Origin: Flavobacterium sp. 5
GTDB lineage: Bacteria > Bacteroidota > Bacteroidia > Flavobacteriales > Flavobacteriaceae
Length of the DNA stretch: 64,000 bases
Reading direction: 5' to 3'
Assembly (NCBI RefSeq): GCF_002813295.1
Contig: NZ_PHUE01000001.1
Location: 4,836,001-4,900,000 of the forward strand
The translations under genes and the position numbers were made by a program. Positions 1-10,834 of this stretch are shown piece after piece. Numbering within the stretch: the stretch's first letter is position 1; every line of letters begins with the position of its first letter. The notes beneath the pieces were generated by a model. The model saw only the letters and a list, made by a program, of their open reading frames with translations, was not told the origin of the DNA and did no database searches.

Positions 1-3000
1 ACAGCTTCTGCCACTGGTGGAACTGCTGATTATACTTATAGCTGGAATACTACCCCTGTTCAAAATACAGCCATAGCAACTGGACTCGTTGCAGGTACTT
101 ATACCGTAACAGTAACAGATGCGAAAGGATGTACCGATACAGAACAAATTACCATCAACGAACCACAAAATGCTCTTCTTGCTGCTATTGGTTCTGTTGT
201 TGATGTAAATTGTAAAGGCGATGCTTCTGGCTCTGCTACTGCTTCTGCCACTGGTGGAACTGCTGATTATTCTTATAGCTGGAATACTACCCCTGTTCAA
301 AATACAGCCATGGCAACTGGACTCGTTGCAGGCACTTATACCGTAACAGTAACAGATGCGAAAGGATGTACCGATACAGAACAAATTACTATCTCTGAAC
401 CACAAAATGCTCTTCTTGCTGCTATTGGTTCTGTTGTTGATGTAAATTGTAAAGGCGATGCTTCTGGCTCTGCAACAGCTTCTGCCACTGGTGGAACTGC
501 TGATTATTCTTATAGCTGGAATACTACCCCTGTTCAAAATACAGCCATGGCAACTGGACTCGTTGCAGGTACTTATACCGTAACAGTAACAGATGCGAAA
601 GGATGTACCGATACAGAACAAATTACTATCTCTGAACCACAAAATGCTCTTCTTGCTGCTATTGGTTCTGTTGTTGATGTAAATTGTAAAGGCGATGCTT
701 CTGGCTCTGCAACAGCTTCTGCCACTGGTGGAACTGCTGATTATACTTATAGCTGGAATACTACCCCTATTCAAAATACAGCCATGGCAACTGGACTCGT
801 TGCAGGCACTTATACCGTAACAGTAACAGATGCGAAAGGATGTACCGATACAGAACAAATTACTATCTCTGAACCACAAAATGCTCTTCTTGCTGCTATT
901 GGTTCTGTTGTTGATGTAAATTGTAAAGGCGATGCTTCTGGCTCTGCTACTGCTTCTGCCACTGGTGGAACTGCTGATTATACTTATAGCTGGAATACTA
1001 CCCCTATTCAAAACACAGCCATAGCAACTGGACTCGTTGCAGGTACTTATACCGTAACAGTAACAGATGCGAAAGGATGTACCGATACAGAACAAATTAC
1101 TATCTCTGAACCACAAAATGCTCTTCTTGCTGCTATTGGTTCTGTTGTTGATGTAAATTGTAAAGGCGATGCTTCTGGCTCTGCAACAGCTTCTGCCACT
1201 GGTGGAACTGCTGATTATACTTATAGCTGGAATACTACCCCTATTCAAAACACAGCCATAGCAACTGGACTCGTTGCAGGTACTTATACCGTAACAGTAA
1301 CAGATGCGAAAGGATGTACCGATACAGAACAAATTACCATCAACGAACCACAAAATGCTCTTCTTGCTGCTATTGGTTCTGTTGTTGATGTAAATTGTAA
1401 AGGCGATGCTTCTGGCTCTGCTACTGCTTCTGCCACTGGTGGAACTGCTGATTATTCTTATAGCTGGAATACTACCCCTGTTCAAAATACAGCCATGGCA
1501 ACTGGACTCGTTGCAGGTACTTATACCGTAACAGTAACAGATGCGAAAGGATGTACCGATACAGAACAAATTACTATCTCTGAACCACAAAATGCTCTTC
1601 TTGCTGCTATTGGTTCTGTTGTTGATGTAAATTGTAAAGGCGATGCTTCTGGCTCTGCAACAGCTTCTGCCACTGGTGGAACTGCTGATTATACTTATAG
1701 CTGGAATACTACCCCTATTCAAAATACAGCCATGGCAACTGGACTCGTTGCAGGTACTTATACCGTAACAGTAACAGATGCGAAAGGATGTACCGATACA
1801 GAACAAATTACTATCTCTGAACCACAAAATGCTCTTCTTGCTGCTATTGGTTCTGTTGTTGATGTAAATTGTAAAGGCGATGCTTCTGGCTCTGCAACAG
1901 CTTCTGCCACTGGTGGAACTGCTGATTATACTTATAGCTGGAATACTACCCCTATTCAAAATACAGCCATGGCAACTGGACTCGTTGCAGGCACTTATAC
2001 CGTAACAGTAACAGATGCGAAAGGATGTACCGATACAGAACAAATTACTATCTCTGAACCACAAAATGCTCTTCTTGCTGCTATTGGTTCTGTTGTTGAT
2101 GTAAATTGTAAAGGCGATGCTTCTGGCTCTGCAACAGCTTCTGCCACTGGTGGAACTGCTGATTATACTTATAGCTGGAATACTACCCCTATTCAAAACA
2201 CAGCCATAGCAACTGGACTCGTTGCAGGTACTTATACCGTAACAGTAACAGATGCGAAAGGATGTACCGATACAGAACAAATTACCATCAACGAACCACA
2301 AAATGCTCTTCTTGCTGCTATTGGTTCTGTTGTTGATGTAAATTGTAAAGGCGATGCTTCTGGCTCTGCTACTGCTTCTGCCACTGGTGGAACTGCTGAT
2401 TATACTTATAGCTGGAATACTACCCCTGTTCAAAATACAGCCATGGCAACTGGACTCGTTGCAGGCACTTATACCGTAACAGTAACAGATGCGAAAGGAT
2501 GTACCGATACAGAACAAATTACTATCTCTGAACCACAAAATGCTCTTCTTGCTGCTATTGGTTCTGTTGTTGATGTAAATTGTAAAGGCGATGCTTCTGG
2601 CTCTGCAACAGCTTCTGCCACTGGTGGAACTGCTGATTATACTTATAGCTGGAATACTACCCCTATTCAAAACACAGCCATAGCAACTGGACTCGTTGCA
2701 GGTACTTATACCGTAACAGTAACAGATGCGAAAGGATGTACCGATACAGAACAAATTACCATCAACGAACCACAAAATGCTCTTCTTGCTGCTATTGGTT
2801 CTGTTGTTGATGTAAATTGTAAAGGCGATGCTTCTGGCTCTGCTACTGCTTCTGCCACTGGTGGAACTGCTGATTATTCTTATAGCTGGAATACTACCCC
2901 TGTTCAAAATACAGCCATGGCAACTGGACTCGTTGCAGGTACTTATACCGTAACAGTAACAGATGCGAAAGGATGTACCGATACAGAACAAATTACTATC

Positions 3001-6000
3001 TCTGAACCACAAAATGCTCTTCTTGCTGCTATTGGTTCTGTTGTTGATGTAAATTGTAAAGGCGATGCTTCTGGCTCTGCAACAGCTTCTGCCACTGGTG
3101 GAACTGCTGATTATACTTATAGCTGGAATACTACCCCTATTCAAAACACAGCCATAGCAACTGGACTCGTTGCAGGTACTTATACCGTAACAGTAACAGA
3201 TGCGAAAGGATGTACCGATACAGAACAAATTACCATCAACGAACCACAAAATGCTCTTCTTGCTGCTATTGGTTCTGTTGTTGATGTAAATTGTAAAGGC
3301 GATGCTTCTGGCTCTGCTACTGCTTCTGCCACTGGTGGAACTGCTGATTATTCTTATAGCTGGAATACTACCCCTGTTCAAAATACAGCCATGGCAACTG
3401 GACTCGTTGCAGGTACTTATACCGTAACAGTAACAGATGCGAAAGGATGTACCGATACAGAACAAATTACTATCTCTGAACCACAAAATGCTCTTCTTGC
3501 TGCTATTGGTTCTGTTGTTGATGTAAATTGTAAAGGCGATGCTTCTGGCTCTGCAACAGCTTCTGCCACTGGTGGAACTGCTGATTATACTTATAGCTGG
3601 AATACTACCCCTATTCAAAACACAGCCATAGCAACTGGACTCGTTGCAGGTACTTATACCGTAACAGTAACAGATGCGAAAGGATGTACCGATACAGAAC
3701 AAATTACCATCAACGAACCACAAAATGCTCTTCTTGCTGCTATTGGTTCTGTTGTTGATGTAAATTGTAAAGGCGATGCTTCTGGCTCTGCTACTGCTTC
3801 TGCCACTGGTGGAACTGCTGATTATTCTTATAGCTGGAATACTACCCCTGTTCAAAATACAGCCATGGCAACTGGACTCGTTGCAGGTACTTATACCGTA
3901 ACAGTAACAGATGCGAAAGGATGTACCGATACAGAACAAATTACTATCTCTGAACCACAAAATGCTCTTCTTGCTGCTATTGGTTCTGTTGTTGATGTAA
4001 ATTGTAAAGGCAATGCTTCTGGCTCTGCAACAGCTTCTGCCACTGGTGGAACTGCAGATTATACTTATAGCTGGAATACTACCCCTGTTCAAAATACAGC
4101 TATGGCAACTGGACTCGTTGCAGGTACTTATACCCTAACAGTAACAGATGCTAAAGGATGTACCGATACAGAACAAATTACCATTAACGAACCACAAAAT
4201 GCTCTTCTTGCTGCTATTGGTTCTGTTGTTGATGTAAATTGTAAAGGCGATGCTTCTGGCTCTGCTACTGCTTCTGCCACTGGTGGAACTGCTGATTATA
4301 CTTATAGCTGGAATACTACCCCTACTCAAAATACAGCTATGGCAACTGGACTCGTTGCAGGTACTTATACCGTAACAGTAACAGATGCGAAAGGATGTAC
4401 CGATACAGAACAAATTACCATCAACGAACCACAAAATGCTCTTCTTGCTGCTATTGGTTCTGTTGTTGATGTAAATTGTAAAGGCGATGCTTCTGGCTCT
4501 GCAACAGCTTCTGCCACTGGTGGAACTGCTGATTATACTTATAGCTGGAATACTACCCCTGTTCAAAATACAGCTATGGCAACTGGACTCGTTGCAGGTA
4601 CTTATACCGTAACAGTAACAGATGCGAAAGGATGTACCGATACAGAACAAATTACTATCTCTGAACCACAAAATGCTCTTCTTGCTGCTATTGGTTCTGT
4701 TGTTGATGTAAATTGTAAAGGCGATGCTTCTGGCTCTGCAACAGCTTCTGCCACTGGTGGAACTGCTGATTATTCTTATAGCTGGAATACTACCCCTGTT
4801 CAAAATACAGCCATGGCAACTGGACTCGTTGCAGGTACTTATACCGTAACAGTAACAGATGCGAAAGGATGTACCGATACAGAACAAATTACTATCTCTG
4901 AACCACAAAATGCTCTTCTTGCTGCTATTGGTTCTGTTGTTGATGTAAATTGTAAAGGCGATGCTTCTGGCTCTGCAACAGCTTCTGCCACTGGTGGAAC
5001 TGCTGATTATACTTATAGCTGGAATACTACCCCTATTCAAAATACAGCCATGGCAACTGGACTCGTTGCAGGCACTTATACCGTAACAGTAACAGATGCG
5101 AAAGGATGTACCGATACAGAACAAATTACTATCTCTGAACCACAAAATGCTCTTCTTGCTGCTATTGGTTCTGTTGTTGATGTAAATTGTAAAGGCGATG
5201 CTTCTGGCTCTGCTACTGCTTCTGCCACTGGTGGAACTGCTGATTATACTTATAGCTGGAATACTACCCCTATTCAAAACACAGCCATAGCAACTGGACT
5301 CGTTGCAGGTACTTATACCGTAACAGTAACAGATGCGAAAGGATGTACCGATACAGAACAAATTACCATTAACGAACCACAAAATGCTCTTCTTGCTGCT
5401 ATTGGTTCTGTTGTTGATGTAAATTGTAAAGGCGATGCTTCTGGCTCTGCTACTGCTTCTGCCACTGGTGGAACTGCTGATTATACTTATAGCTGGAATA
5501 CTACCCCTGTTCAAAATACAGCCATGGCAACTGGACTCGTTGCAGGCACTTATACCGTAACAGTAACAGATGCGAAAGGATGTACCGATACAGAACAAAT
5601 TACTATCTCTGAACCACAAAATGCTCTTCTTGCTGCTATTGGTTCTGTTGTTGATGTAAATTGTAAAGGCGATGCTTCTGGCTCTGCAACAGCTTCTGCC
5701 ACTGGTGGAACTGCTGATTATACTTATAGCTGGAATACTACCCCTATTCAAAACACAGCCATAGCAACTGGACTCGTTGCAGGTACTTATACCGTAACAG
5801 TAACAGATGCGAAAGGATGTACCGATACAGAACAAATTACCATCAACGAACCACAAAATGCTCTTCTTGCTGCTATTGGTTCTGTTGTTGATGTAAATTG
5901 TAAAGGCGATGCTTCTGGCTCTGCTACTGCTTCTGCCACTGGTGGAACTGCTGATTATTCTTATAGCTGGAATACTACCCCTGTTCAAAATACAGCCATG

Positions 6001-7046
6001 GCAACTGGACTCGTTGCAGGTACTTATACCGTAACAGTAACAGATGCGAAAGGATGTACCGATACAGAACAAATTACTATCTCTGAACCACAAAATGCTC
6101 TTCTTGCTGCTATTGGTTCTGTTGTTGATGTAAATTGTAAAGGCGATGCTTCTGGCTCTGCAACAGCTTCTGCCACTGGTGGAACTGCTGATTATACTTA
6201 TAGCTGGAATACTACCCCTATTCAAAATACAGCCATGGCAACTGGACTCGTTGCAGGCACTTATACCGTAACAGTAACAGATGCGAAAGGATGTACCGAT
6301 ACAGAACAAATTACTATCTCTGAACCACAAAATGCTCTTCTTGCTGCTATTGGTTCTGTTGTTGATGTAAATTGTAAAGGCGATGCTTCTGGCTCTGCAA
6401 CAGCTTCTGCCACTGGTGGAACTGCTGATTATACTTATAGCTGGAATACTACCCCTATTCAAAACACAGCCATAGCAACTGGACTCGTTGCAGGTACTTA
6501 TACCGTAACAGTAACAGATGCGAAAGGATGTACCGATACAGAACAAATTACCATCAACGAACCACAAAATGCTCTTCTTGCTGCTATTGGTTCTGTTGTT
6601 GATGTAAATTGTAAAGGCGATGCTTCTGGCTCTGCTACTGCTTCTGCCACTGGTGGAACTGCTGATTATTCTTATAGCTGGAATACTACCCCTGTTCAAA
6701 ATACAGCCATGGCAACTGGACTCGTTGCAGGTACTTATACCGTAACAGTAACAGATGCGAAAGGATGTACCGATACAGAACAAATTACTATCTCTGAACC
6801 ACAAAATGCTCTTCTTGCTGCTATTGGTTCTGTTGTTGATGTAAATTGTAAAGGCGATGCTTCTGGCTCTGCAACAGCTTCTGCCACTGGTGGAACTGCT
6901 GATTATACTTATAGCTGGAATACTACCCCTGCTCAAAATACAGCCATGGCAACTGGACTCGTTGCAGGCACTTATACCGTAACAGTAACAGATGCGAAAG
7001 GATGTACCGATACAGAACAAATTACCATCTCTGAACCACAAAATGT
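1..7046 (+). repeat. Tandem array of thirty 237-bp SprB repeats
   Basis: The start of the motif gcttctgccactggtgga recurs at 4, 241, 478 and 715, and every 237 bases up to 6877, giving 30 in-register copies. The unit is exactly 79 codons. Copies differ at a few linked positions: DYSYS or DYTYS, TPV/TPI/TPT/TPA before QNTA, NTAM or NTAI, and ISEP or INEP. Synonymous differences such as gctactgct versus gcaacagct also recur. The array continues beyond the left edge of the window. Confidence 0.97.
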
Positions 7047-10000
7047 TTTAAGTGCAACATCTGTAATTATAAACAACAACAATTGTACAAACTGTAGTAA
7101 TGGATCTATCAATCTTACTGTAACTGGAGGCACAGAGCCTTATACTTTCTTATGGACAAATGGAGCCGCAACTGAAGATATATCAAGCTTAGTAAAAGGC
7201 ACATACAGTGTTGAAATTAAAGATCTAAATGGTTGTATTGTAAATTATACTTTCATAATTTCAGAATCAAGTATTAATATAACTAAAGATGGAAACTACG
7301 TTGACAGCAATCAAGATGGAATTACAAACGTAGGAGATACTGTTAAATACAATTTTGTAGTTACAAATACAGGAACTGTAGATCTTACTAATGTAATTGT
7401 TACTGATAACAATGCAGCAATTACAGGAGGACCAATTCCTACTTTACCCGTAGGTGCATCAGACTCAACAACATTCTCAGGCTCATATGTCATCACTCAA
7501 GGAGACATCAATACTGGATATGTATATAATTTGGCAACTGTAATAGCCAAAGACCCTGAAGAAAAACCTGTAACAGATACTTCTTCCGACCCTACTCCTT
7601 GTACAATCTGTACAATAAATCCAGATTGTACTGATTGTACTATTACAGAATTAGAGCAAACCCCAAGATTGGTAGTAATAAAAACTGCAACTACTGCAAG
7701 TTATAGTAAAGTTGGAGACATAATAAACTATACTATAATTATCAAAAACATGGGTAATCAAACTTTGCATCAAATAATAGTAAAAGATCCACTTACAGGA
7801 TTAGATACTACTATTGCAATATTAGAGCCAGGTGCTAGTTCAGAGTATTCACAAAGTCATACGGTAATTCAAAATGATTTGGATATAGGTTCAGTAACTA
7901 ATGTTGCAAGAGCAGATGGATTTACACCTAATGAGACTCCTATTGGTGCTTCAGATGATGAAATAGTTAACGAAAAAACAAATCCAATTGATGCTGTTGA
8001 TGATAATGCGGGAACAATTGTGGGAGTAAACCAAATTACACCAAACGTTATCAACGTTCTTACTAATGATGTTTTGAATGCGTTAGCCGTAAATCTAGCT
8101 GATGTATTTTTAACAACTGTAACATCAAATCCTTTCTTACAATTGAATCCTGATGGATCTATAGACGTATTGCCTGATGCTCCTGTAGGTACCCAAACAA
8201 TGACATATCAAATTTGTGAAAAATTAAACAACACCAATTGTGATACAGCCGTTGTAACTGTTACCATAGAAGCTCCAACTATGACAATAACTGGAGAAGC
8301 TATTTGTATCAATGATGTTCCTTACTTAAGCTATACAGCAACTGCAAATAATTTCACTCCAGTAAATGGTTTGACATTAACTTGGACTGATAGTAATAAT
8401 AATGTAATTGCAACAATGAATAATTTACCATTAAATGGTAAAGTACCATGGCCAGGTGCTGTAGTTGATGAAAATGGTAATGGAATTGATTGGCCTGGTT
8501 GGGTTTTAGAAAATGGTAAATGGATTGAAAGTGCTGATGGTTTTGAAGGTCTTAAACCAACTGCTTCTGTAACTTTTACATTAAATCCAAGTCAAACAAT
8601 TATAGTTAATTATCCACCTTCAGATCCAAGATGTACCTCTAGACCAACATTCAAAATTGATGCAGTTGATGATACAGCTGGACCAATAGATGGAATAAAT
8701 GGTGCTACTAATGTACTTAATGTCTTTACTAATGATACTTTAAATACTGTTGCTGTTAATCCAAACGATGTAACATTGACTTTAGTAACACCTGATCCAA
8801 CAGGTTATATGACAATGAATCTTGACGGTTCAATAGATCTAAAAGACGGTACACCTGCAGGTATTTACACCTTAGTATATCGAATTTGTGAAAATGCAGA
8901 TTTTGGAAATTGTGATACAGCCACTGTGACTATAAATGTAATTTGTAACAATACTACAAAAATGGCTGGTATTGTTTTTAATGCAGCAACAAACACACCT
9001 TTGGCAAATGTCCCTGTAACCTTAATTCCACAAGGAACTACAACTGGGCCAATTCTTATCAGAATTACAAATGCACAAGGGTATTATAATTTCACAGGAA
9101 TGCCAGCTGGAGATTACTTACTACAAGTACAAGATGCTAATTTAGGTAGTGCCTATGAATTGTTCCCTGTAGATTCTAGTTTATTCTTTACAACCTTAGA
9201 AATTTGTGTCTATCAATTCCATGACTTTGGATATGACAAGTCAAAAACACCTGTTCTAGGAGATTTTGTTTGGTATGACAAAAATGAAAATGGAATTCAA
9301 GATGAGTGGTTCGATGCTAATAATGATGGCTTAATTACTCAAAATATTCCTGATGCCAATGGATCTTTCGATTACAGTAAATGGGAATGGATTGATCTTA
9401 ATGGTGATGGAAGTTACACAGGCAAACTGAATGTTGGCGAATTAAATGCTGCTGGTTTTGGTAATGCAAAATCGCCAAATTTATTTGTAACTGGTCCTAA
9501 TAATTATTCTGAAACTGTCATTATTGGTATACAAGGCTATTGGAGAAACAGACCAAGCGAAGGTGCCTATGGTGACTATACTGTAGAATTAAAAATGGAT
9601 AGTAATTTAGAAACCCAATCATCAGCAATGAATGCCACAGGATTGGTAAAAATTCTACCAAATAGTAACAAAATTGCAAATTCACCAAAAACCAGTAAAC
9701 CAGCAAGCTTTGAAGTATGTGGACCTACAAATGAAAATCCTCAAACTGCTGATGTTACCGCTACTGATCAAATTCATTTAGATTTAGATTTTGGTATTAG
9801 CTGTAGAATGTTTGCCAATATCCAAGCTGTAAATGATGTTTATAATGTGACCCAATGCTCTATTCTTGGTGAACTTGATAATCCGCTAAGCAATGATTTA
9901 CTTGATGGAATAAAAGTAAATATCAGTGCTCTTAAATTCAAATTATTATCTGAATTATTGATAGATCATATAGCTTTTAATAACACTGGACAAATAACAA

Positions 10001-10695
10001 TAACAAACGGTGTAGCTGTAGGCGAATACAACTTTGACTATCAAGTTTGTGAAGCTATAAATCCAACAAATTGTGCAACAGCAACAATTACAATAAATGT
10101 TACAGGAATAGAACCAATTACCATTTCTGGTCTAGCTGCTTGTAATGGAGACACTACTCCTATAGACCTATCTAAATCACTTCCTACAGGTGTTCCTATA
10201 AATGGTACTTGGATAGACACTGAAAGCACTGGAGGATTGGTTGGTAATATTTTGAGTTCGATAGGAATACCTGTTGGTAAATATAAATATGAGTATAGAA
10301 TAGAAGGAGATTGTCCAAGAAGCATCTTTTTAACAATCGATATCGACGATGATTGTATAGCTCTCCCTTGTAAAACTATAATTATTCATAATGCACTCTC
10401 TATAAATGAAGATGGTAAAAATGATTATTTCCAAATTGAAAACATAGAAGATAACGATTGCTATAAAAATTTCAAAGTCGAAATCTTTAATCGTTGGGGA
10501 GTTTTAGTTTTTGAAAGAGAGAATTATAACAACGAAGGTAATGCATTTAGAGGACGATCAGAAGGTAGAACTACCATCAGCAAAAATGAAGGCTTACCAA
10601 CTGGAACATACTTCTACATAATAAGTTATGATACTGTTGACGGAGGTAAAACTCAAAATATCAAAAAAGATGGTTATTTATATTTAGTAAAATAA
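1..10695 (+). CDS. Giant SprB-like T9SS-secreted repeat adhesin (5' end outside window)
   Basis: The reading frame is open from base 1, so the gene begins upstream and the internal ATG at 310 is not the start. About 7 kb encodes 30 near-identical 79-residue repeats of the SprB type, each with two cysteines (in VNCKGD and AKGCTD). A diverged repeat follows (about 7047-7263), then two DUF11-like domains (about 7270-7600 and 7670-7960), cadherin-like blocks containing VLTNDVLN and VFTNDTLN (about 7990-8940), CNA-B/SdrD-B-like domains (about 8960-9800, with GDFVWYDKNENGIQD), and a gliding-motility-type C-terminus (about 10380-10695) with ALSINEDGKND and VEIFNRWG. That C-terminus is the family signature of type-B T9SS cargo. 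In Flavobacterium johnsoniae SprB is a mobile surface adhesin used in gliding; the same role here is inferred. A SprF-like partner gene follows. It could be a SprB paralogue rather than the orthologue. Confidence 0.9.
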   Translation, partial: TASATGGTADYTYSWNTTPVQNTAIATGLVAGTYTVTVTDAKGCTDTEQITINEPQNALLAAIGSVVDVNCKGDASGSATASATGGTADYSYSWNTTPVQNTAMATGLVAGTYTVTVTDAKGCTDTEQITISEPQNALLAAIGSVVDVNCKGDASGSATASATGGTADYSYSWNTTPVQNTAMATGLVAGTYTVTVTDAKGCTDTEQITISEPQNALLAAIGSVVDVNCKGDASGSATASATGGTADYTYSWNTTPIQNTAMATGLVAGTYTVTVTDAKGCTDTEQITISEPQNALLAAIGSVVDVNCKGDASGSATASATGGTADYTYSWNTTPIQNTAIATGLVAGTYTVTVTDAKGCTDTEQITISEPQNALLAAIGSVVDVNCKGDASGSATASATGGTADYTYSWNTTPIQNTAIATGLVAGTYTVTVTDAKGCTDTEQITINEPQNALLAAIGSVVDVNCKGDASGSATASATGGTADYSYSWNTTPVQNTAMATGLVAGTYTVTVTDAKGCTDTEQITISEPQNALLAAIGSVVDVNCKGDASGSATASATGGTADYTYSWNTTPIQNTAMATGLVAGTYTVTVTDAKGCTDTEQITISEPQNALLAAIGSVVDVNCKGDASGSATASATGGTADYTYSWNTTPIQNTAMATGLVAGTYTVTVTDAKGCTDTEQITISEPQNALLAAIGSVVDVNCKGDASGSATASATGGTADYTYSWNTTPIQNTAIATGLVAGTYTVTVTDAKGCTDTEQITINEPQNALLAAIGSVVDVNCKGDASGSATASATGGTADYTYSWNTTPVQNTAMATGLVAGTYTVTVTDAKGCTDTEQITISEPQNALLAAIGSVVDVNCKGDASGSATASATGGTADYTYSWNTTPIQNTAIATGLVAGTYTVTVTDAKGCTDTEQITINEPQNALLAAIGSVVDVNCKGDASGSATASATGGTADYSYSWNTTPVQNTAMATGLVAGTYTVTVTDAKGCTDTEQITISEPQNALLAAIGSVVDVNCKGDASGSATASATGGTADYTYSWNTTPIQNTAIATGLVAGTYTVTVTDAKGCTDTEQITINEPQNALLAAIGSVVDVNCKGDASGSATASATGGTADYSYSWNTTPVQNTAMATGLVAGTYTVTVTDAKGCTDTEQITISEPQNALLAAIGSVVDVNCKGDASGSATASATGGTADYTYSWNTTPIQNTAIATGLVAGTYTVTVTDAKGCTDTEQITINEPQNALLAAIGSVVDVNCKGDASGSATASATGGTADYSYSWNTTPVQNTAMATGLVAGTYTVTVTDAKGCTDTEQITISEPQNALLAAIGSVVDVNCKGNASGSATASATGGTADYTYSWNTTPVQNTAMATGLVAGTYTLTVTDAKGCTDTEQITINEPQNALLAAIGSVVDVNCKGDASGSATASATGGTADYTYSWNTTPTQNTAMATGLVAGTYTVTVTDAKGCTDTEQITINEPQNALLAAIGSVVDVNCKGDASGSATASATGGTADYTYSWNTTPVQNTAMATGLVAGTYTVTVTDAKGCTDTEQITISEPQNALLAAIGSVVDVNCKGDASGSATASATGGTADYSYSWNTTPVQNTAMATGLVAGTYTVTVTDAKGCTDTEQITISEPQNALLAAIGSVVDVNCKGDASGSATASATGGTADYTYSWNTTPIQNTAMATGLVAGTYTVTVTDAKGCTDTEQITISEPQNALLAAIGSVVDVNCKGDASGSATASATGGTADYTYSWNTTPIQNTAIATGLVAGTYTVTVTDAKGCTDTEQITINEPQNALLAAIGSVVDVNCKGDASGSATASATGGTADYTYSWNTTPVQNTAMATGLVAGTYTVTVTDAKGCTDTEQITISEPQNALLAAIGSVVDVNCKGDASGSATASATGGTADYTYSWNTTPIQNTAIATGLVAGTYTVTVTDAKGCTDTEQITINEPQNALLAAIGSVVDVNCKGDASGSATASATGGTADYSYSWNTTPVQNTAMATGLVAGTYTVTVTDAKGCTDTEQITISEPQNALLAAIGSVVDVNCKGDASGSATASATGGTADYTYSWNTTPIQNTAMATGLVAGTYTVTVTDAKGCTDTEQITISEPQNALLAAIGSVVDVNCKGDASGSATASATGGTADYTYSWNTTPIQNTAIATGLVAGTYTVTVTDAKGCTDTEQITINEPQNALLAAIGSVVDVNCKGDASGSATASATGGTADYSYSWNTTPVQNTAMATGLVAGTYTVTVTDAKGCTDTEQITISEPQNALLAAIGSVVDVNCKGDASGSATASATGGTADYTYSWNTTPAQNTAMATGLVAGTYTVTVTDAKGCTDTEQITISEPQNVLSATSVIINNNNCTNCSNGSINLTVTGGTEPYTFLWTNGAATEDISSLVKGTYSVEIKDLNGCIVNYTFIISESSINITKDGNYVDSNQDGITNVGDTVKYNFVVTNTGTVDLTNVIVTDNNAAITGGPIPTLPVGASDSTTFSGSYVITQGDINTGYVYNLATVIAKDPEEKPVTDTSSDPTPCTICTINPDCTDCTITELEQTPRLVVIKTATTASYSKVGDIINYTIIIKNMGNQTLHQIIVKDPLTGLDTTIAILEPGASSEYSQSHTVIQNDLDIGSVTNVARADGFTPNETPIGASDDEIVNEKTNPIDAVDDNAGTIVGVNQITPNVINVLTNDVLNALAVNLADVFLTTVTSNPFLQLNPDGSIDVLPDAPVGTQTMTYQICEKLNNTNCDTAVVTVTIEAPTMTITGEAICINDVPYLSYTATANNFTPVNGLTLTWTDSNNNVIATMNNLPLNGKVPWPGAVVDENGNGIDWPGWVLENGKWIESADGFEGLKPTASVTFTLNPSQTIIVNYPPSDPRCTSRPTFKIDAVDDTAGPIDGINGATNVLNVFTNDTLNTVAVNPNDVTLTLVTPDPTGYMTMNLDGSIDLKDGTPAGIYTLVYRICENADFGNCDTATVTINVICNNTTKMAGIVFNAATNTPLANVPVTLIPQGTTTGPILIRITNAQGYYNFTGMPAGDYLLQVQDANLGSAYELFPVDSSLFFTTLEICVYQFHDFGYDKSKTPVLGDFVWYDKNENGIQDEWFDANNDGLITQNIPDANGSFDYSKWEWIDLNGDGSYTGKLNVGELNAAGFGNAKSPNLFVTGPNNYSETVIIGIQGYWRNRPSEGAYGDYTVELKMDSNLETQSSAMNATGLVKILPNSNKIANSPKTSKPASFEVCGPTNENPQTADVTATDQIHLDLDFGISCRMFANIQAVNDVYNVTQCSILGELDNPLSNDLLDGIKVNISALKFKLLSELLIDHIAFNNTGQITITNGVAVGEYNFDYQVCEAINPTNCATATITINVTGIEPITISGLAACNGDTTPIDLSKSLPTGVPINGTWIDTESTGGLVGNILSSIGIPVGKYKYEYRIEGDCPRSIFLTIDIDDDCIALPCKTIIIHNALSINEDGKNDYFQIENIEDNDCYKNFKVEIFNRWGVLVFERENYNNEGNAFRGRSEGRTTISKNEGLPTGTYFYIISYDTVDGGKTQNIKKDGYLYLVK

Positions 10696-10705
10696 ATAGT
10701 AATGT

Positions 10706-10736
10706 ATACTCTGGGTATTTGCAAAACCCAGAGTAT
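10706..10736 (+). other. Intercistronic hairpin between adhesin and SprF-like gene
   Basis: An 11-bp perfect inverted repeat (ATACTCTGGGT / ACCCAGAGTAT, arms 10706-10716 and 10726-10736) lies just after the adhesin stop codon. It is not followed by a clear T-run, so it may be a processing or partial-attenuation structure rather than a full terminator. The SprF-like gene starts about 100 bases later. Confidence 0.55.
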
Positions 10737-10834
10737 TATATACCCTCAATTAAGAACATATAGATCTAAAATATAATCCCTCAAAACTAAGCTATTATAA
10801 AAAATAGCCAATTTTAACCAACAAATCGCTAACT

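Noticed and set aside
4135..7041. 968-residue open frame antisense to the adhesin repeats
   Set aside because: The unit is exactly 79 codons, so any stop-free antisense frame in one unit stays open in all. Its Cys/Ser/Ile-rich repeats have no domain signature.
1..7046. Tandem repeats as a possible CRISPR array
   Set aside because: The 237-bp units abut with no spacers, are coding and in frame.
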